Counted from the first letter of the stretch, positions 27,905-37,175 are shown. The stretch: 64,000 nucleotides of DNA from Allohahella sp002354735 (GCF_047946665.1 NZ_CP172312.1:3782001-3846000); one strand, 5' to 3'. Numbers and translations are program-made. The notes: generated by a model not told the origin, from the sequence alone.

Positions 27905-27920
27905 TTGAACGTGTGTTCAA
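27905..27920. promoter_or_regulatory. Perfect inverted repeat TTGAAC-N4-GTTCAA in the FHA/PP2C divergent promoter
   Basis: TTGAAC (27905-27910) and GTTCAA (27915-27920) are exact inverse copies with a four-base spacer. A TATACT for leftward transcription sits next to it (complement of 27922-27927), and a TATACT for rightward transcription at 27969-27974. This fits an operator for the signalling module. Confidence 0.45.
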
Positions 27921-28005
27921 CAGTATAGAATCAGCTGCCAGTTTTGCAGCGCAGAGGACAGCATTGGCTATACTAATTCCTCTCAACCATAGATACGGAT
28001 CCAAT

Positions 28006-28770
28006 GTGCTCGTAGCATTTGTCAGTGATCAGGGGGATCGAAGAGCCAATCAGGACAACGCGATCGTTGACATCCGACAGGGGCTCTATGCTGTGCTCGA
28101 CGGGGTTGGCGGCGGCGACAGCGGTGAGTTGGCGAGCGCGCTGGCGGCCGTGACCTTCCGTGACGAAGTGTGTGGCAGCGGCGCCGGTCTCGAACCGGCC
28201 GTACAGGCCGCGCACGAAGCGCTGGTTGATTTCGCCGCCCAAAGCGGGATTGAAACCTATTGTGCCACCACCATAGCGGCCGTGCAGGAGACCAGTCACG
28301 GCATGCTCGCGGTCTGGGCTGGCGACAGCCGCATTTACCGGCTCACACAGGATCGGCTGGAGCAGGTCTCTACCGATCACGCCGATGCCGAAGGCGCACT
28401 CACCCAGGCGCTGGGCCATCCATCACTGGCTTACATAGCATCAGGCTCATCTTGCTATGCGGCTGAGCCGGGCGCTCGCTGGCTCATCTGTAGCGACGGG
28501 CTCTTCAGAGGGCTAGAGTCCGAGGACATTGCGCGTTTGCTAGGTGCCCCGCTCGATGTTGGTCAGATTACCGAGTCGTTGTTGCGCGCTGCGCTCGACG
28601 CTGATCCTGGTGACAACATCACGCTGATCGTGCTCGAAGAGGAGGCGGGACCATCAAAGTCGGGCGGTGATGATGAAGAGCCTCTACGTGCGCACCGTGA
28701 AATCGAGCAGAAGCGGCCAAAATCGCCGCTGGACTGGCTCCGGACGCTAGGCATGGGGCGGGACGGATAA
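28006..28770 (+). CDS. PP2C-family serine/threonine phosphatase
   Basis: A 254-residue metal-dependent phosphatase. The family motifs are all present: SDQGDRRANQDN, YAVLDGVGG, VWAGDSRIYRL, TQALG, WLICSDGLF and DNITLIVL, giving the metal-binding aspartates. A basic tail (about 220-254) follows the domain. I use GTG 28006 because the conserved domain starts there; TTG 27965 is possible in frame. The stop overlaps the kinase start by one base (TAATG), so phosphatase and kinase are translationally coupled. Confidence 0.88.
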   Translation: MLVAFVSDQGDRRANQDNAIVDIRQGLYAVLDGVGGGDSGELASALAAVTFRDEVCGSGAGLEPAVQAAHEALVDFAAQSGIETYCATTIAAVQETSHGMLAVWAGDSRIYRLTQDRLEQVSTDHADAEGALTQALGHPSLAYIASGSSCYAAEPGARWLICSDGLFRGLESEDIARLLGAPLDVGQITESLLRAALDADPGDNITLIVLEEEAGPSKSGGDDEEPLRAHREIEQKRPKSPLDWLRTLGMGRDG

Positions 28771-30683
28771 TGGGCCTGCAGGGTTACAAACGCCTCAGCA
28801 AGCTGGGCGAAGGCGGCATGGCAACCGTGTATCGCGGTGTGCAGGAGTCTCTGCAGAGACCCGTGGCCATCAAGGTGCTTGCCGCAAATCTGGCGGATGA
28901 ACCTGAAGTGCTGCAGCGCTTCGAAGCCGAATCCATGATCATCGCGCAGCTGAATCATCCTCACATCATCCACGTCATCGACAAGGGCCTTACGGCGGAT
29001 GGCCAGCCTTACTTCGTCATGGAGTTCGTCGAGGGGATGACCCTGGAAGATGCCATCAACCGCGACAAGCTGGACAACGCCAAGAAGCTCGAAGTGCTGG
29101 TGCAGGTCTGCAAGGCGCTGAGCTATGCACACAAGAACGGCGTGATTCATCGTGATATCAAGCCGGCGAACGTATTGCTGGACAAGGCCTGGGAGGTGCG
29201 TATTGCCGACTTCGGCATTGCACACTTTTTCACCGACAGCCTGGCCCAGACCCGGCCCGGTGCGAGCAGCCGTTCGTCGGCGGCTGGTGCATCGCTGACA
29301 ATGGGGACCTCAGCTTATATGGCGCCGGAACTACTGGCCTCAGGGCAGGCGAGCGAGCGCAGCGACCTCTACGCACTCGGCGTTATGATGTATGAACTCT
29401 TTACCGGCATCGTGCCTGCACCAGGGGCTCCCGGCGCCCACGAGGTGGTACCGGATATCGAGCTCGGCCTGTCGGAGCTGATCGCAAGCTGCATGGCCGA
29501 GGAGGTGGACGACCGACCAATGTCCGCCGATGACGTCCACCGGGACCTGCTCTTCCTCTCTCAGGGGCAGCATCTAAGCCCGCGACAGCGAGTCGACGCT
29601 GATCGGAACATCAGTGTCCTCATCGAAACGTATCCTGGAAGCGAGTTTTCTGTACTGGATGTGCTGAAAGACGAGCCCAGCTCGGCAGTTTTCCTGTACG
29701 AGGATCAAACCAGGGAGGTCCTGTATATCGTCAAACGCCTGAGCCTGCAGTCAGCAGGCTTACGCGAGCACAAGATTCTCGCACGGCACCCACATCCAAA
29801 CATCGTGACCGTACATGGCGTGAGTACGCACGGTGACAAGGCCAGCATTATCATGGCTTACATGGAGGGCGGCACGCTGGCGGACCAGATCGGTCCGAAA
29901 ATCGCGCCTTCGAAGGCATTCGAATGGGGCGCGGCCATTGCCCAGGGCCTGAAATTCGCCCATAAGCACAAGGTCTACCACGGTAATCTGAGGCCATCCG
30001 CCATTTTCATGGACGACGAGACCGTAGTGAGGCTCAGTGGCTTTGGCATACCATCGGAGAGCGACAGCCGGCCAGCAGATCAGTCGCGCGGTCGGCCTGA
30101 TGCCGTAGCTGCTCAGGCTGATATGAAGTCGCTTGGCGCAATACTCTGGCAAGCGCTTACGGGGTCGTCGCCAGAGCTTCGCCACATACCGAAGCCAGAA
30201 TCTTCAACAGGGAAAGTGGGCAACACTGTGCGGCTGCGGACGACGCGAGGACGGACTGCTGTCGTGTCCGATGGTCTTGGCGATCTACCAGAGTCTTTGA
30301 GGCGTGTACTGGACCGCCTGCTGAGCGACGACCCCAAGGAAATCTATCCCACAATTGATGCGGCCGCGATCGACCTGGCCACAGCGAGCAAGGATGCGCG
30401 CCTGCTGGAAAAACAGGTGAAAGTCGATGCCATCAAGCGAGAAGCGGCAAAGGTGGCGAAAACGTCACAGCGGCTCGATCGCGCTCGCACCGGCCGCAAG
30501 CTGATATTACCCGCAATTCTGATTCTACTGAGCACCGCAGCTGTTGCACTGGAATTGTACAATGGCTATTTCAGCACCCAAGTGTGGCCAGTCGCCAGAC
30601 ACTACATCGAGGACATGCAGGCCAGTGAGGTCTGGCGCCAGCATGTGACGCCTCTACTGGAGCATGTGGCGCCCGGGAGCTGA
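28770..30683 (+). CDS. Ser/Thr protein kinase fused to a pseudokinase, membrane-anchored
   Basis: A 637-residue protein. Residues about 5-270 are a complete Hanks-type kinase: LGEGGMATVYRG, VAIKVL, VIHRDIKPANVLLD, IADFGIAHF and TMGTSAYMAPELL. Residues about 290-540 form a second kinase fold with Lys kept (YIVKRL), but the catalytic loop reads VYHGNLRPSAIF and the DFG region reads LSGFGIP, so both catalytic aspartates are lost: a pseudokinase. A C-terminal helix (about 573-592) anchors it and a periplasmic tail of about 45 residues follows. Co-translated with PP2C and divergent from a double FHA protein. The pseudokinase probably regulates the first domain or recruits substrate; this is inference. 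Confidence 0.88.
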   Translation: MGLQGYKRLSKLGEGGMATVYRGVQESLQRPVAIKVLAANLADEPEVLQRFEAESMIIAQLNHPHIIHVIDKGLTADGQPYFVMEFVEGMTLEDAINRDKLDNAKKLEVLVQVCKALSYAHKNGVIHRDIKPANVLLDKAWEVRIADFGIAHFFTDSLAQTRPGASSRSSAAGASLTMGTSAYMAPELLASGQASERSDLYALGVMMYELFTGIVPAPGAPGAHEVVPDIELGLSELIASCMAEEVDDRPMSADDVHRDLLFLSQGQHLSPRQRVDADRNISVLIETYPGSEFSVLDVLKDEPSSAVFLYEDQTREVLYIVKRLSLQSAGLREHKILARHPHPNIVTVHGVSTHGDKASIIMAYMEGGTLADQIGPKIAPSKAFEWGAAIAQGLKFAHKHKVYHGNLRPSAIFMDDETVVRLSGFGIPSESDSRPADQSRGRPDAVAAQADMKSLGAILWQALTGSSPELRHIPKPESSTGKVGNTVRLRTTRGRTAVVSDGLGDLPESLRRVLDRLLSDDPKEIYPTIDAAAIDLATASKDARLLEKQVKVDAIKREAAKVAKTSQRLDRARTGRKLILPAILILLSTAAVALELYNGYFSTQVWPVARHYIEDMQASEVWRQHVTPLLEHVAPGS

Positions 30684-30704
30684 CTCCGCTCATGCGGCAG
30701 AGCG

Positions 30705-32852
30705 TTAGTCTTCAGAGGCCTCTGAGGCATCAGAGGTCTGTTCGTCCGTAGCCTCTGATACGACCTGATCTGCCACAGCGGCTTTCTGCCGGGGCGCTTT
30801 AGCTTCTTTGGGTGCAGCCGCTTCCTCGGGGGTGTCGGCCAGTACAGCATCGGCCAGGTCGAACAGGATTCGACCATTGTCCTTGTCTACGCCGCGAACG
30901 ATCACGTCGACAGATTGATCAAGCATGAAGCTGATGTGCTGGCCCACCTGCCTGAAGTAGGTGCTGTCGAGCCGGAACTTGGCCTGAGGTAGCGCACCCA
31001 GATCGACGAAGCCCTCAACACCATTGTCCTCAATTCGCGCGACGAATCCAGAACCGTTCACCTGAACGATCGTGGCCGTGAAACGCTGGCCTGAGAGGCT
31101 TTCGGCGAAATGCTGTTGCAGCTTCTGTTCGGCGAGCGCCACTGCGCGACGTCCATTGAGTAAATTGGCGCTCAGTGTGTCGATATCGACCTTGTCTGCC
31201 GAAAACCGTCCGTCGCCGATAAGCGCAGAGAGCACCCGCTGTGTGCAAAGATCAGCATACTTTCTCAGTGGCGAGGTCACCGTCAGGTACTGGTCCAGGC
31301 CCATCGAGTGATGCGGCGCCGGCGTCGTGCCGAGACGACTCCGCGTCTGCAGACGGCTGAGTATGGCGAACACTGGCAGCTCGGATTCAAGTGACTGAGC
31401 GGCCTTCATGATGGTGGTATAACCTTCGAGCGTCGACGGATCCGGCGCTGGATCAGCGGCTGCAAGTTCTGGCAGCTGCTCACGAATGATGTGTCTGACC
31501 TGCTTGAGCCGCTCGGGCTTGAAGCCGGCGTGTTCGGAGAAGATGGCCGTCGAAGACTCAGCAACCAGCCGTCTGGCGGTCTCGAGATTGGTGCGGACCA
31601 TGCATTCTTCGATCAGGCGCTCAGCCGGCCCTGGTATTTCCTTGCGGACAGACTGAATCTTGCCTTCATCATTGAGCGTGACTCTGTAATCAGGACGATG
31701 GTCCATGAGCAGAGCCTGATCACGCCGCCATTGACGTAGCACATCAGCAAGTGCCAGTGCATCAGCGAACTGTGCTGTCACGGCTTCAGGCAGCCCTGTT
31801 TCAGAGCCTTCCGAAGACTGCTGCCAGGCGTTCAGCTGGGAATAGCTGACCTTTGCCTGACTGCGTATCACCGCCTGCTCGAACTCGATGCGCGTATCTG
31901 CAAGCAGGTTGCCATCCGCACCGATCAACAGTGTGGCCACCATGGCGAGCCGCGCCTGATCCTGCTGCAGTGAGCACCACTGATGCGACAGCGTGCCGGG
32001 GAGCATGGCCACGGTCTTGTGCGGAAAGTACCAGCTGCTCGCGAGCTGTGCTGCTTCCGAGTCCAGATCGGAGCTCGGGTCAACCCATGCTGCCACATCG
32101 GTAATGGCAACCTTGAGTATCCAGTGGCCGTCCTCTGCTCTGCGAATGAGCAGCGCATCGTCCATATCCTGAGTACTTTCACCGTCTATGGTGAAAAAGG
32201 GCTCTGCCGTGAGATCAGTGCGGCCGGCCGACTTCTGCTCAAAGCGGGCTTCACACGTGGCGTGTTCGGGTCGGGTCTTGCCCGGCCGGATGTTGAACAC
32301 TTCCTGGGCCAGCTTGGTCTCTATCCCAGACGTCTGGTCATTACCAAGAACGCGCAGAACTTCAGTCTGCGCACGACCATCAGGGAAGGGGTGCTTGAGC
32401 AGGCGTGCCACGATGTAGTCACCCGGCTTCGCCGTCTTGCGCTTTTTCGGCGTGATGAACAGTCTGCGCTCGCTGCCTTCGATGTGCGTCTCTACGAAGT
32501 GGCCTTTGCCCTTCTGCACGTAGCGGCCAGTAAAGTAGCGGGCTGAAGATTGCAGAACAGAAATGACTGTTGCGACATCCCGACCCTTGGAGTCCTGGCT
32601 GATCTCTGCAAGCACGGTGTCTCCCGGCAGAATCTTCAGCATTTCGGCCGGACTGAGGAAGGCTTCCTTCGGTCGCTTATTCGCGGATTTCTCACCCTGA
32701 GCAGCCGACTCTGCAGCGTCCTCGGCAGGCTTGATTGTCAGGAAGCCAAAGCTCCCGTTGCTGCCACGAACGACGCCTTCGAACTGGTTGTTCGACTGCC
32801 GAATGGTGCTCTTGAGTTCACGTAACTGACTGAGGGCTGAGATATCGAGCAT
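30705..32852 (-). CDS. RNase II/RNase R family 3'-5' exoribonuclease
   Basis: A 715-residue RNB-domain exonuclease. The catalytic cluster is present in FFTIDGESTQDMDDALLI, the RNB domain spans about 190-520, cold-shock-like domains precede it and an S1 domain follows (FTATIVQVNGSGFVARIED, then VEGFVDLGAL). It ends with an Ala/Lys/Glu-rich tail. The length is between RNase II (about 645) and RNase R (about 800), and there is no N-terminal helix-turn-helix of RNase R. The frame extends upstream, but ATG 32852 begins the conserved N-terminus. Confidence 0.87.
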   Translation of the reverse strand: MLDISALSQLRELKSTIRQSNNQFEGVVRGSNGSFGFLTIKPAEDAAESAAQGEKSANKRPKEAFLSPAEMLKILPGDTVLAEISQDSKGRDVATVISVLQSSARYFTGRYVQKGKGHFVETHIEGSERRLFITPKKRKTAKPGDYIVARLLKHPFPDGRAQTEVLRVLGNDQTSGIETKLAQEVFNIRPGKTRPEHATCEARFEQKSAGRTDLTAEPFFTIDGESTQDMDDALLIRRAEDGHWILKVAITDVAAWVDPSSDLDSEAAQLASSWYFPHKTVAMLPGTLSHQWCSLQQDQARLAMVATLLIGADGNLLADTRIEFEQAVIRSQAKVSYSQLNAWQQSSEGSETGLPEAVTAQFADALALADVLRQWRRDQALLMDHRPDYRVTLNDEGKIQSVRKEIPGPAERLIEECMVRTNLETARRLVAESSTAIFSEHAGFKPERLKQVRHIIREQLPELAAADPAPDPSTLEGYTTIMKAAQSLESELPVFAILSRLQTRSRLGTTPAPHHSMGLDQYLTVTSPLRKYADLCTQRVLSALIGDGRFSADKVDIDTLSANLLNGRRAVALAEQKLQQHFAESLSGQRFTATIVQVNGSGFVARIEDNGVEGFVDLGALPQAKFRLDSTYFRQVGQHISFMLDQSVDVIVRGVDKDNGRILFDLADAVLADTPEEAAAPKEAKAPRQKAAVADQVVSEATDEQTSDASEASED

Positions 32853-33093
32853 GAAATCTGTACTGTGATTGATGAATGAAAACGCCAGCGATGGTACCCC
32901 TTTCGCGCAGGCAAGGCTATGAAAAGCGCCGCTGCGGTCCGCCGCTGACCACAGCCACGGCAAATACGCGCGCTATCGACCTGTTTTGTGGACTCGGTTA
33001 CAAGTTTTTACAAACTGGTCCTATACACTATGGGTCCGGATAGACCGGTCGCCCAGAACCGGTTGTCTCAATCAGGAAACAGGAAGAATCCTT

Positions 33094-34116
33094 ATGCAAC
33101 TATCAACTGGCGTGCGGGCCGCAGCCGCTGCCTGTGTAATCGGCTTGGGCGCGAGCCTGCTGGCAACTGCCGCAAGTGCTGCAGAAAAACGCTCTGTATG
33201 CATCTTCGATCCACTCGGCGCAACCGGGCCTATCTTTACGCTGACCAAGGCGACCAAGGTCAAGGCGCTGGGCTGGGGCTATGACCTCGAACTCCGTGCC
33301 TATACCGATGAAAAGATTGCGTCTGACGACTTTCTGGCCGGCCAGTGCGACGCAGCCCTGCTGACCGACGTGCGGGCTCGCGAATTCAACCGCTTCACCG
33401 GCACGCTGGTTGCCGTCGGTGCCATTCCTGGCTACGACGAACTGTCGACACTGCTGCAGACACTCAGCTCGCCGAAAGCAGCGCCACTGATGAAGTCTGA
33501 AAACTACGAGATAGCCGGTATCGCACCTGCAGGCGCCATCTACGTGCTGCTGCGCGATCGCGCCATCGACAGCGTCGAGAAGATCCAGGGCAAGAAGATT
33601 GCCACACTGGACTACGATCCTGCGGCTGTGGCTATGGTTCGTCACGTCGGCGGCAGTGTCGTCAGCGCCACCACATCGAGCTTCGCCGGCAAGTTCAACA
33701 ACGGCAGTGTGGACGTAGCCTACGCGCCAGCTGTCGCCTACCAGCCAATGGAGCTGTACAAGGGTGTCGAGCCGAATGGCTCGGTATTCAACTACAACTT
33801 CGCGCAGATGACCTTCCAGCTGGTGGTGACTGCAGACAAGTTCTCCGACAGCTTCAAGCAGAACATGCGTGAGTACTACCAGAGCCGTTTCGGCGAGTTC
33901 ATGGATATCGTGAAGAAGGCTGAGGCTGAAATTCCTGCAAACGTCTGGGTTCAGCCATCCGGCGAACAGGCTGCCGGCTTCGACAGCATGCTGAAGGATG
34001 TCCGCATCTCGCTTCGGGATGAAGGCGTCTATCATCCAAAGATGCTCAAGCTGATGCAGAAAGTTCGCTGTCAGTCTGAGGCAACCAAGGCTGAGTGCGT
34101 AGACGGTCGCGAATAG
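33094..34116 (+). CDS. Periplasmic solute-binding-like protein (AdeT-type)
   Basis: A 340-residue exported protein with a clear signal peptide ending in AASAAEK. It has a periplasmic binding fold like TRAP solute receptors: DPLGATGPIF near the N-terminus, a central GKKIATLDYDPAAVAMVRHVGG and DVAYAPAVAYQPME in the second lobe. This matches the family of putative solute-binding proteins annotated as AdeT. No permease genes are adjacent, so the transport partner is unknown. ATG 33094 is preceded by AGGAAG at normal spacing. Confidence 0.75.
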   Translation: MQLSTGVRAAAAACVIGLGASLLATAASAAEKRSVCIFDPLGATGPIFTLTKATKVKALGWGYDLELRAYTDEKIASDDFLAGQCDAALLTDVRAREFNRFTGTLVAVGAIPGYDELSTLLQTLSSPKAAPLMKSENYEIAGIAPAGAIYVLLRDRAIDSVEKIQGKKIATLDYDPAAVAMVRHVGGSVVSATTSSFAGKFNNGSVDVAYAPAVAYQPMELYKGVEPNGSVFNYNFAQMTFQLVVTADKFSDSFKQNMREYYQSRFGEFMDIVKKAEAEIPANVWVQPSGEQAAGFDSMLKDVRISLRDEGVYHPKMLKLMQKVRCQSEATKAECVDGRE

Positions 34117-34122
34117 GCGTCG

Positions 34123-34752
34123 TCAGTTCGCTCGATGCGGAGGCTTTAGCAGGTGCACGGAACCAAACTCCGGGCTCAGGCTGAAGGCCTCCCGCCTTGC
34201 AAGACCGTTGACGTGCGCATGCAGGCAGCGGATTACCCCACTGTGTGTGACAACGACTTCGACTGAATCGCCCGTCCTGGCCTCAGTTACCGCGATCAGC
34301 GCATCCAGAAAGGCGCAGGTCCTCTCGAAGAGCTGCGGAAAACTTTCACCATTCGGTGTAGCCTGAGTTTCCCAGTTGTCTCCCCATGTTTCTCCACCTG
34401 CGTCGCGGATGCCAAGCCAGGTCTGATTTTCCCAATCCCCAAAGTTCATTTCCCTGAGCCGATCGTCAAAGCTGATGGGCCCCTGGATTGCCAAGGCAAG
34501 CTCGCTACTTGAGCCGAGTCGCTGACGAATGTGACTGGCAAGTCTGCTGCATCTGGATAATGGGCTGCTGTGAATATTCACGGGATAATGGGCACCATCG
34601 ACGCCTTTGCCGTGCTCGTTCAGTAGCCTTTTGAGACCTTCAACCACGGCTTCAGCCTCTTCTACAAAGCTCGCTGCAAGCTGAACATCACTGTGGCCGT
34701 ATATCGTACCTGGCGGTACCGCCACGCGGGTGTGACGAACGAGGACGATCAC
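34123..34752 (-). CDS. cobC: Histidine phosphatase, probable alpha-ribazole phosphatase
   Basis: A 209-residue histidine phosphatase. The catalytic motif IVLVRHTRVAVPPGTIYGHS has the RH signature and the GxxYGxxD pattern of CobC, and a second His lies in VVVTHSGVIRCL. In the B12 pathway it removes phosphate from alpha-ribazole-5'-phosphate or its cobalamin derivative. The start is GTG 34752, which overlaps the cobS stop by four bases (GTGA); an upstream extension lies inside cobS. Last gene of the cobT-cobS-cobC operon. Confidence 0.86.
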   Translation of the reverse strand: MIVLVRHTRVAVPPGTIYGHSDVQLAASFVEEAEAVVEGLKRLLNEHGKGVDGAHYPVNIHSSPLSRCSRLASHIRQRLGSSSELALAIQGPISFDDRLREMNFGDWENQTWLGIRDAGGETWGDNWETQATPNGESFPQLFERTCAFLDALIAVTEARTGDSVEVVVTHSGVIRCLHAHVNGLARREAFSLSPEFGSVHLLKPPHRAN

Positions 34753-35567
34753 AGTTGGCTCATGAAAATAAGCAGAATCGTCAGCTCGGAAAGCTGCTGC
34801 AAGCCACCGAGACAATCACCGGTATAACCACCCAGGCGGTTCTGTAGCGCCTGCTGGAAAAAGAACAGCAGCGCGGCAAGCGCAACGATCGCGACCAGTG
34901 CCGTGCCGAACGACTCGATGATCACTGCTGATAGCGCGAGGCAGACAAGGCCGGTGACGAGCAGGCTATTCCTGTTCAACAGGCTCAGCTTGTGGGCGAC
35001 CGGACGCACTTTCGAGCTGGCATCTTCACGTGCATAGGGCAGGATGCCGATGAGCAGCGCGGCATTGCAGCGGCTGACCACGGCTGCAGCGATGAAGATC
35101 GTCAGCACCTCACCAGCCGACAGCGCTGCCAGTGCACTCAGCAGGCTCACCTTCAACAGTATCGCCAGTATCAGCGCCAACGCCCCATAGGTGCCGATGC
35201 GACTGTCTTTCATAATGTCCAGGCGCTGACTCACGGTCTGGCCGCCGCCTAGACCGTCCACCATGTCGGCCAGTCCATCCTCATGGAAAGCGCCGGTCAG
35301 CAGTGCCGAACAAGTGGCAGCGACCACCGCTGCAGCGAAGGCCTGCTGAGGCCCGAGTATCGCGATCATAGCCAAAAACGCCAGGCCGCTGAGCAGCCCC
35401 ACTACAAGGCCGACTGCTGGAAAGTAGCGTGTGCAGGCACTGAGGTCTGACTCTCTGAAAGCCAGGGGGAGCCGGACTGGCAGGCGCGAGTAGAACTGGA
35501 ATGCCATCGCACAGAGGTGGAGTTCGTACTGCAGCCCCTGGCGCGACGTTGGCCCCTCTGGCCTCAC
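34749..35567 (-). CDS. cobS: Adenosylcobinamide-GDP ribazoletransferase
   Basis: Polytopic membrane enzyme that joins alpha-ribazole (phosphate) to adenosylcobinamide-GDP to form cobalamin. The 272-residue protein has the family's FYSRLPVRLP, ARYFPAVGLVVG-like (TRYFPAVGLVVG), FHEDGLADMVDGLGGG with the essential acidic residues, and GTYGALALIL. Five or more membrane helices are visible. GTG 35567 overlaps the cobT stop (GTGA). Confidence 0.93.
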   Translation of the reverse strand: MRPEGPTSRQGLQYELHLCAMAFQFYSRLPVRLPLAFRESDLSACTRYFPAVGLVVGLLSGLAFLAMIAILGPQQAFAAAVVAATCSALLTGAFHEDGLADMVDGLGGGQTVSQRLDIMKDSRIGTYGALALILAILLKVSLLSALAALSAGEVLTIFIAAAVVSRCNAALLIGILPYAREDASSKVRPVAHKLSLLNRNSLLVTGLVCLALSAVIIESFGTALVAIVALAALLFFFQQALQNRLGGYTGDCLGGLQQLSELTILLIFMSQL

Positions 35568-36691
35568 GCTGGCCCGGAGACGCTGGCGGTATCGAAACTG
35601 GCCATCTGGCTCATGATGGCGCAGGCGCTCTGCAGCAGGGGAATGGCCAGTGCACAGCCTGTGCCTTCGCCCAGACGAAGATCAAGGCTCAGGAGTGGCC
35701 TAGCCTTCAGCCAGTCCAGAACGGGCTGATGCCCCTGCTCGTTGGAACTGTGACAGAAGACTGCATAGCCGCGAAGGGCGGGCGCCAGGCGCTGTGCAAC
35801 GAGAAATGCGGCAGTCGCAATGAAACCATCGACGAGGATAACGGCACCATGACGGGCTGTCGTGAGCATGGCACCCACCATCGCGGCGATCTCGAAGCCG
35901 CCGAAATACTGTAACAAGCGCAGGGCCGCTTCGGGGTCGCTGTCATCGGTCAGCGGACGGCAGCCAAGGTGGTGCTCGAGGCAGGCCTTCAGCACCGAGT
36001 GCTTGTGCGCCATCATGATATCACTCAACCCGGTGCCACGGCCGGTGCAACGCTCGAGGTCAATGCCGGTGAACAGGTGACTCAGCATACTTGCCGACGA
36101 GGTATTACCGATGCCCATCTCGCCGAAGCCAAGCACATTGGCGCCGGCCTGAAGGTGCACCTGACTCTCTGCTATGCCAAGCCCGATTGCGGCAAGGCAC
36201 TGTTCCGTTGTCATGGCTGGCTGCTTTGAGAAATCAGCCGTGCCGGGACCGATCTTGCGATCCAGCAAGGGTAAGCTTCGTCGTTGCTTAGCATCGAACT
36301 CGTGGTCGACGCCGGCATCGACCACTGTGAGGTCAAGATCGTGCTGAGCGCAGAAGACTGAAATTGCCGCACCGCCACTGCAGATATTCTCAACCATCTG
36401 CCAGGTCACGTCCTTGGGGTAGGCGCTGACGCCAGCGGCGGTGATGCCATGATCAGCAGCAAACAGTAGCATGGCAGGCTTGAGCAGATACGGCGACAGC
36501 GTCTTCTGAATCAGACCAAGCTGCAAAGCCAGGGCTTCAAGCCGCCCGAGCGCGCCGATTGGCTTCGTGAGATGGTCGAGCTTGCGCTGGAGCGCAGCTT
36601 CAAAGACCGGGTCGGCTGTGTCGTGTATGCTGGCAATGATAGCCTCGAGAGTCGCCAGTGCGAGCGGCTCTGAAGATCCGGAATACTGCAT
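35564..36691 (-). CDS. cobT: Nicotinate-nucleotide-dimethylbenzimidazole phosphoribosyltransferase
   Basis: Cytoplasmic enzyme that activates the lower ligand base by making alpha-ribazole-5'-phosphate. At 375 residues it is near the usual size. Conserved features are AADHGITAAGVSAYPKDVTWQMVEN, GFGEMGIGNTSSASML and the C-terminal catalytic Glu in RLGEGTGCALAIPLL. First gene of cobT-cobS-cobC. No cobalamin riboswitch could be seen upstream and no other B12 gene is in the window. Confidence 0.94.
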   Translation of the reverse strand: MQYSGSSEPLALATLEAIIASIHDTADPVFEAALQRKLDHLTKPIGALGRLEALALQLGLIQKTLSPYLLKPAMLLFAADHGITAAGVSAYPKDVTWQMVENICSGGAAISVFCAQHDLDLTVVDAGVDHEFDAKQRRSLPLLDRKIGPGTADFSKQPAMTTEQCLAAIGLGIAESQVHLQAGANVLGFGEMGIGNTSSASMLSHLFTGIDLERCTGRGTGLSDIMMAHKHSVLKACLEHHLGCRPLTDDSDPEAALRLLQYFGGFEIAAMVGAMLTTARHGAVILVDGFIATAAFLVAQRLAPALRGYAVFCHSSNEQGHQPVLDWLKARPLLSLDLRLGEGTGCALAIPLLQSACAIMSQMASFDTASVSGPA

Positions 36692-36755
36692 TAAATGACC
36701 TATCTCAGCGAATGTCCGGGAAACTCAAGACGTTTAGCCAGCACTGCCACTTGCC

Positions 36756-37175
36756 TCAATCCAACACTGCGGCAAGAGAATCTGCATCCAGTACACGATC
36801 AAGCCAAACTTCCAGCTGGACCAAGGTCGCTGAATCTATCTGCTGTAGCACATCGGCCGGCAGTTCGCCGAAGCGCTTGGTAAGCAGGCGCTTTAGCGTT
36901 CGTGCCTCGCCAAGTTCGATGCCGCGCTCCAGCCCTTGTTCCAGTCCTTCCTTCAAACCAGCTTGCCGATGCAGGTGGCTCCACTCCTTCACTCGTTCGC
37001 TTAGCATGGTATGCATCTCCGTTAGATCCTGAATTGCGGTCAGGTTGTCCAGGCGCTCGAGTTCCTGATGAGTATACCTGTTTTCGTCAATCAGGAGATA
37101 CTTCAGGTCGGGCTGATAGCACCGTAGCCCCTCTGGCATAGGTCGGCCCCCGATAAAATCTGCTTTGGTTTCCAT
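36756..37175 (-). pseudogene. Fragment of an Rpn-family nuclease/transposase-like gene (C-terminal part)
   Basis: The 139-codon frame ends in a segment typical of the C-terminal part of Rpn/PD-(D/E)XK nuclease family proteins with a DUF4351-like tail (TLKRLLTKRFGELPADVLQQ, then VWLDRVLDADSL), preceded by YLLIDENRYTHQELERLDNL. The nuclease core with its catalytic Asp/Glu/Lys residues is absent. The first about ten codons (METKADF) come from a sequence that is repeated at 39158-39380, so the fragment has been joined to a foreign start. GAGG precedes ATG 37175. It might still be translated as a short protein, but nuclease activity is not expected. Confidence 0.6.

Noticed and set aside
36560..36760. 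Cobalamin riboswitch upstream of cobT
   Set aside because: No B12-box-like conserved sequence is visible in the 64 bases upstream of cobT.
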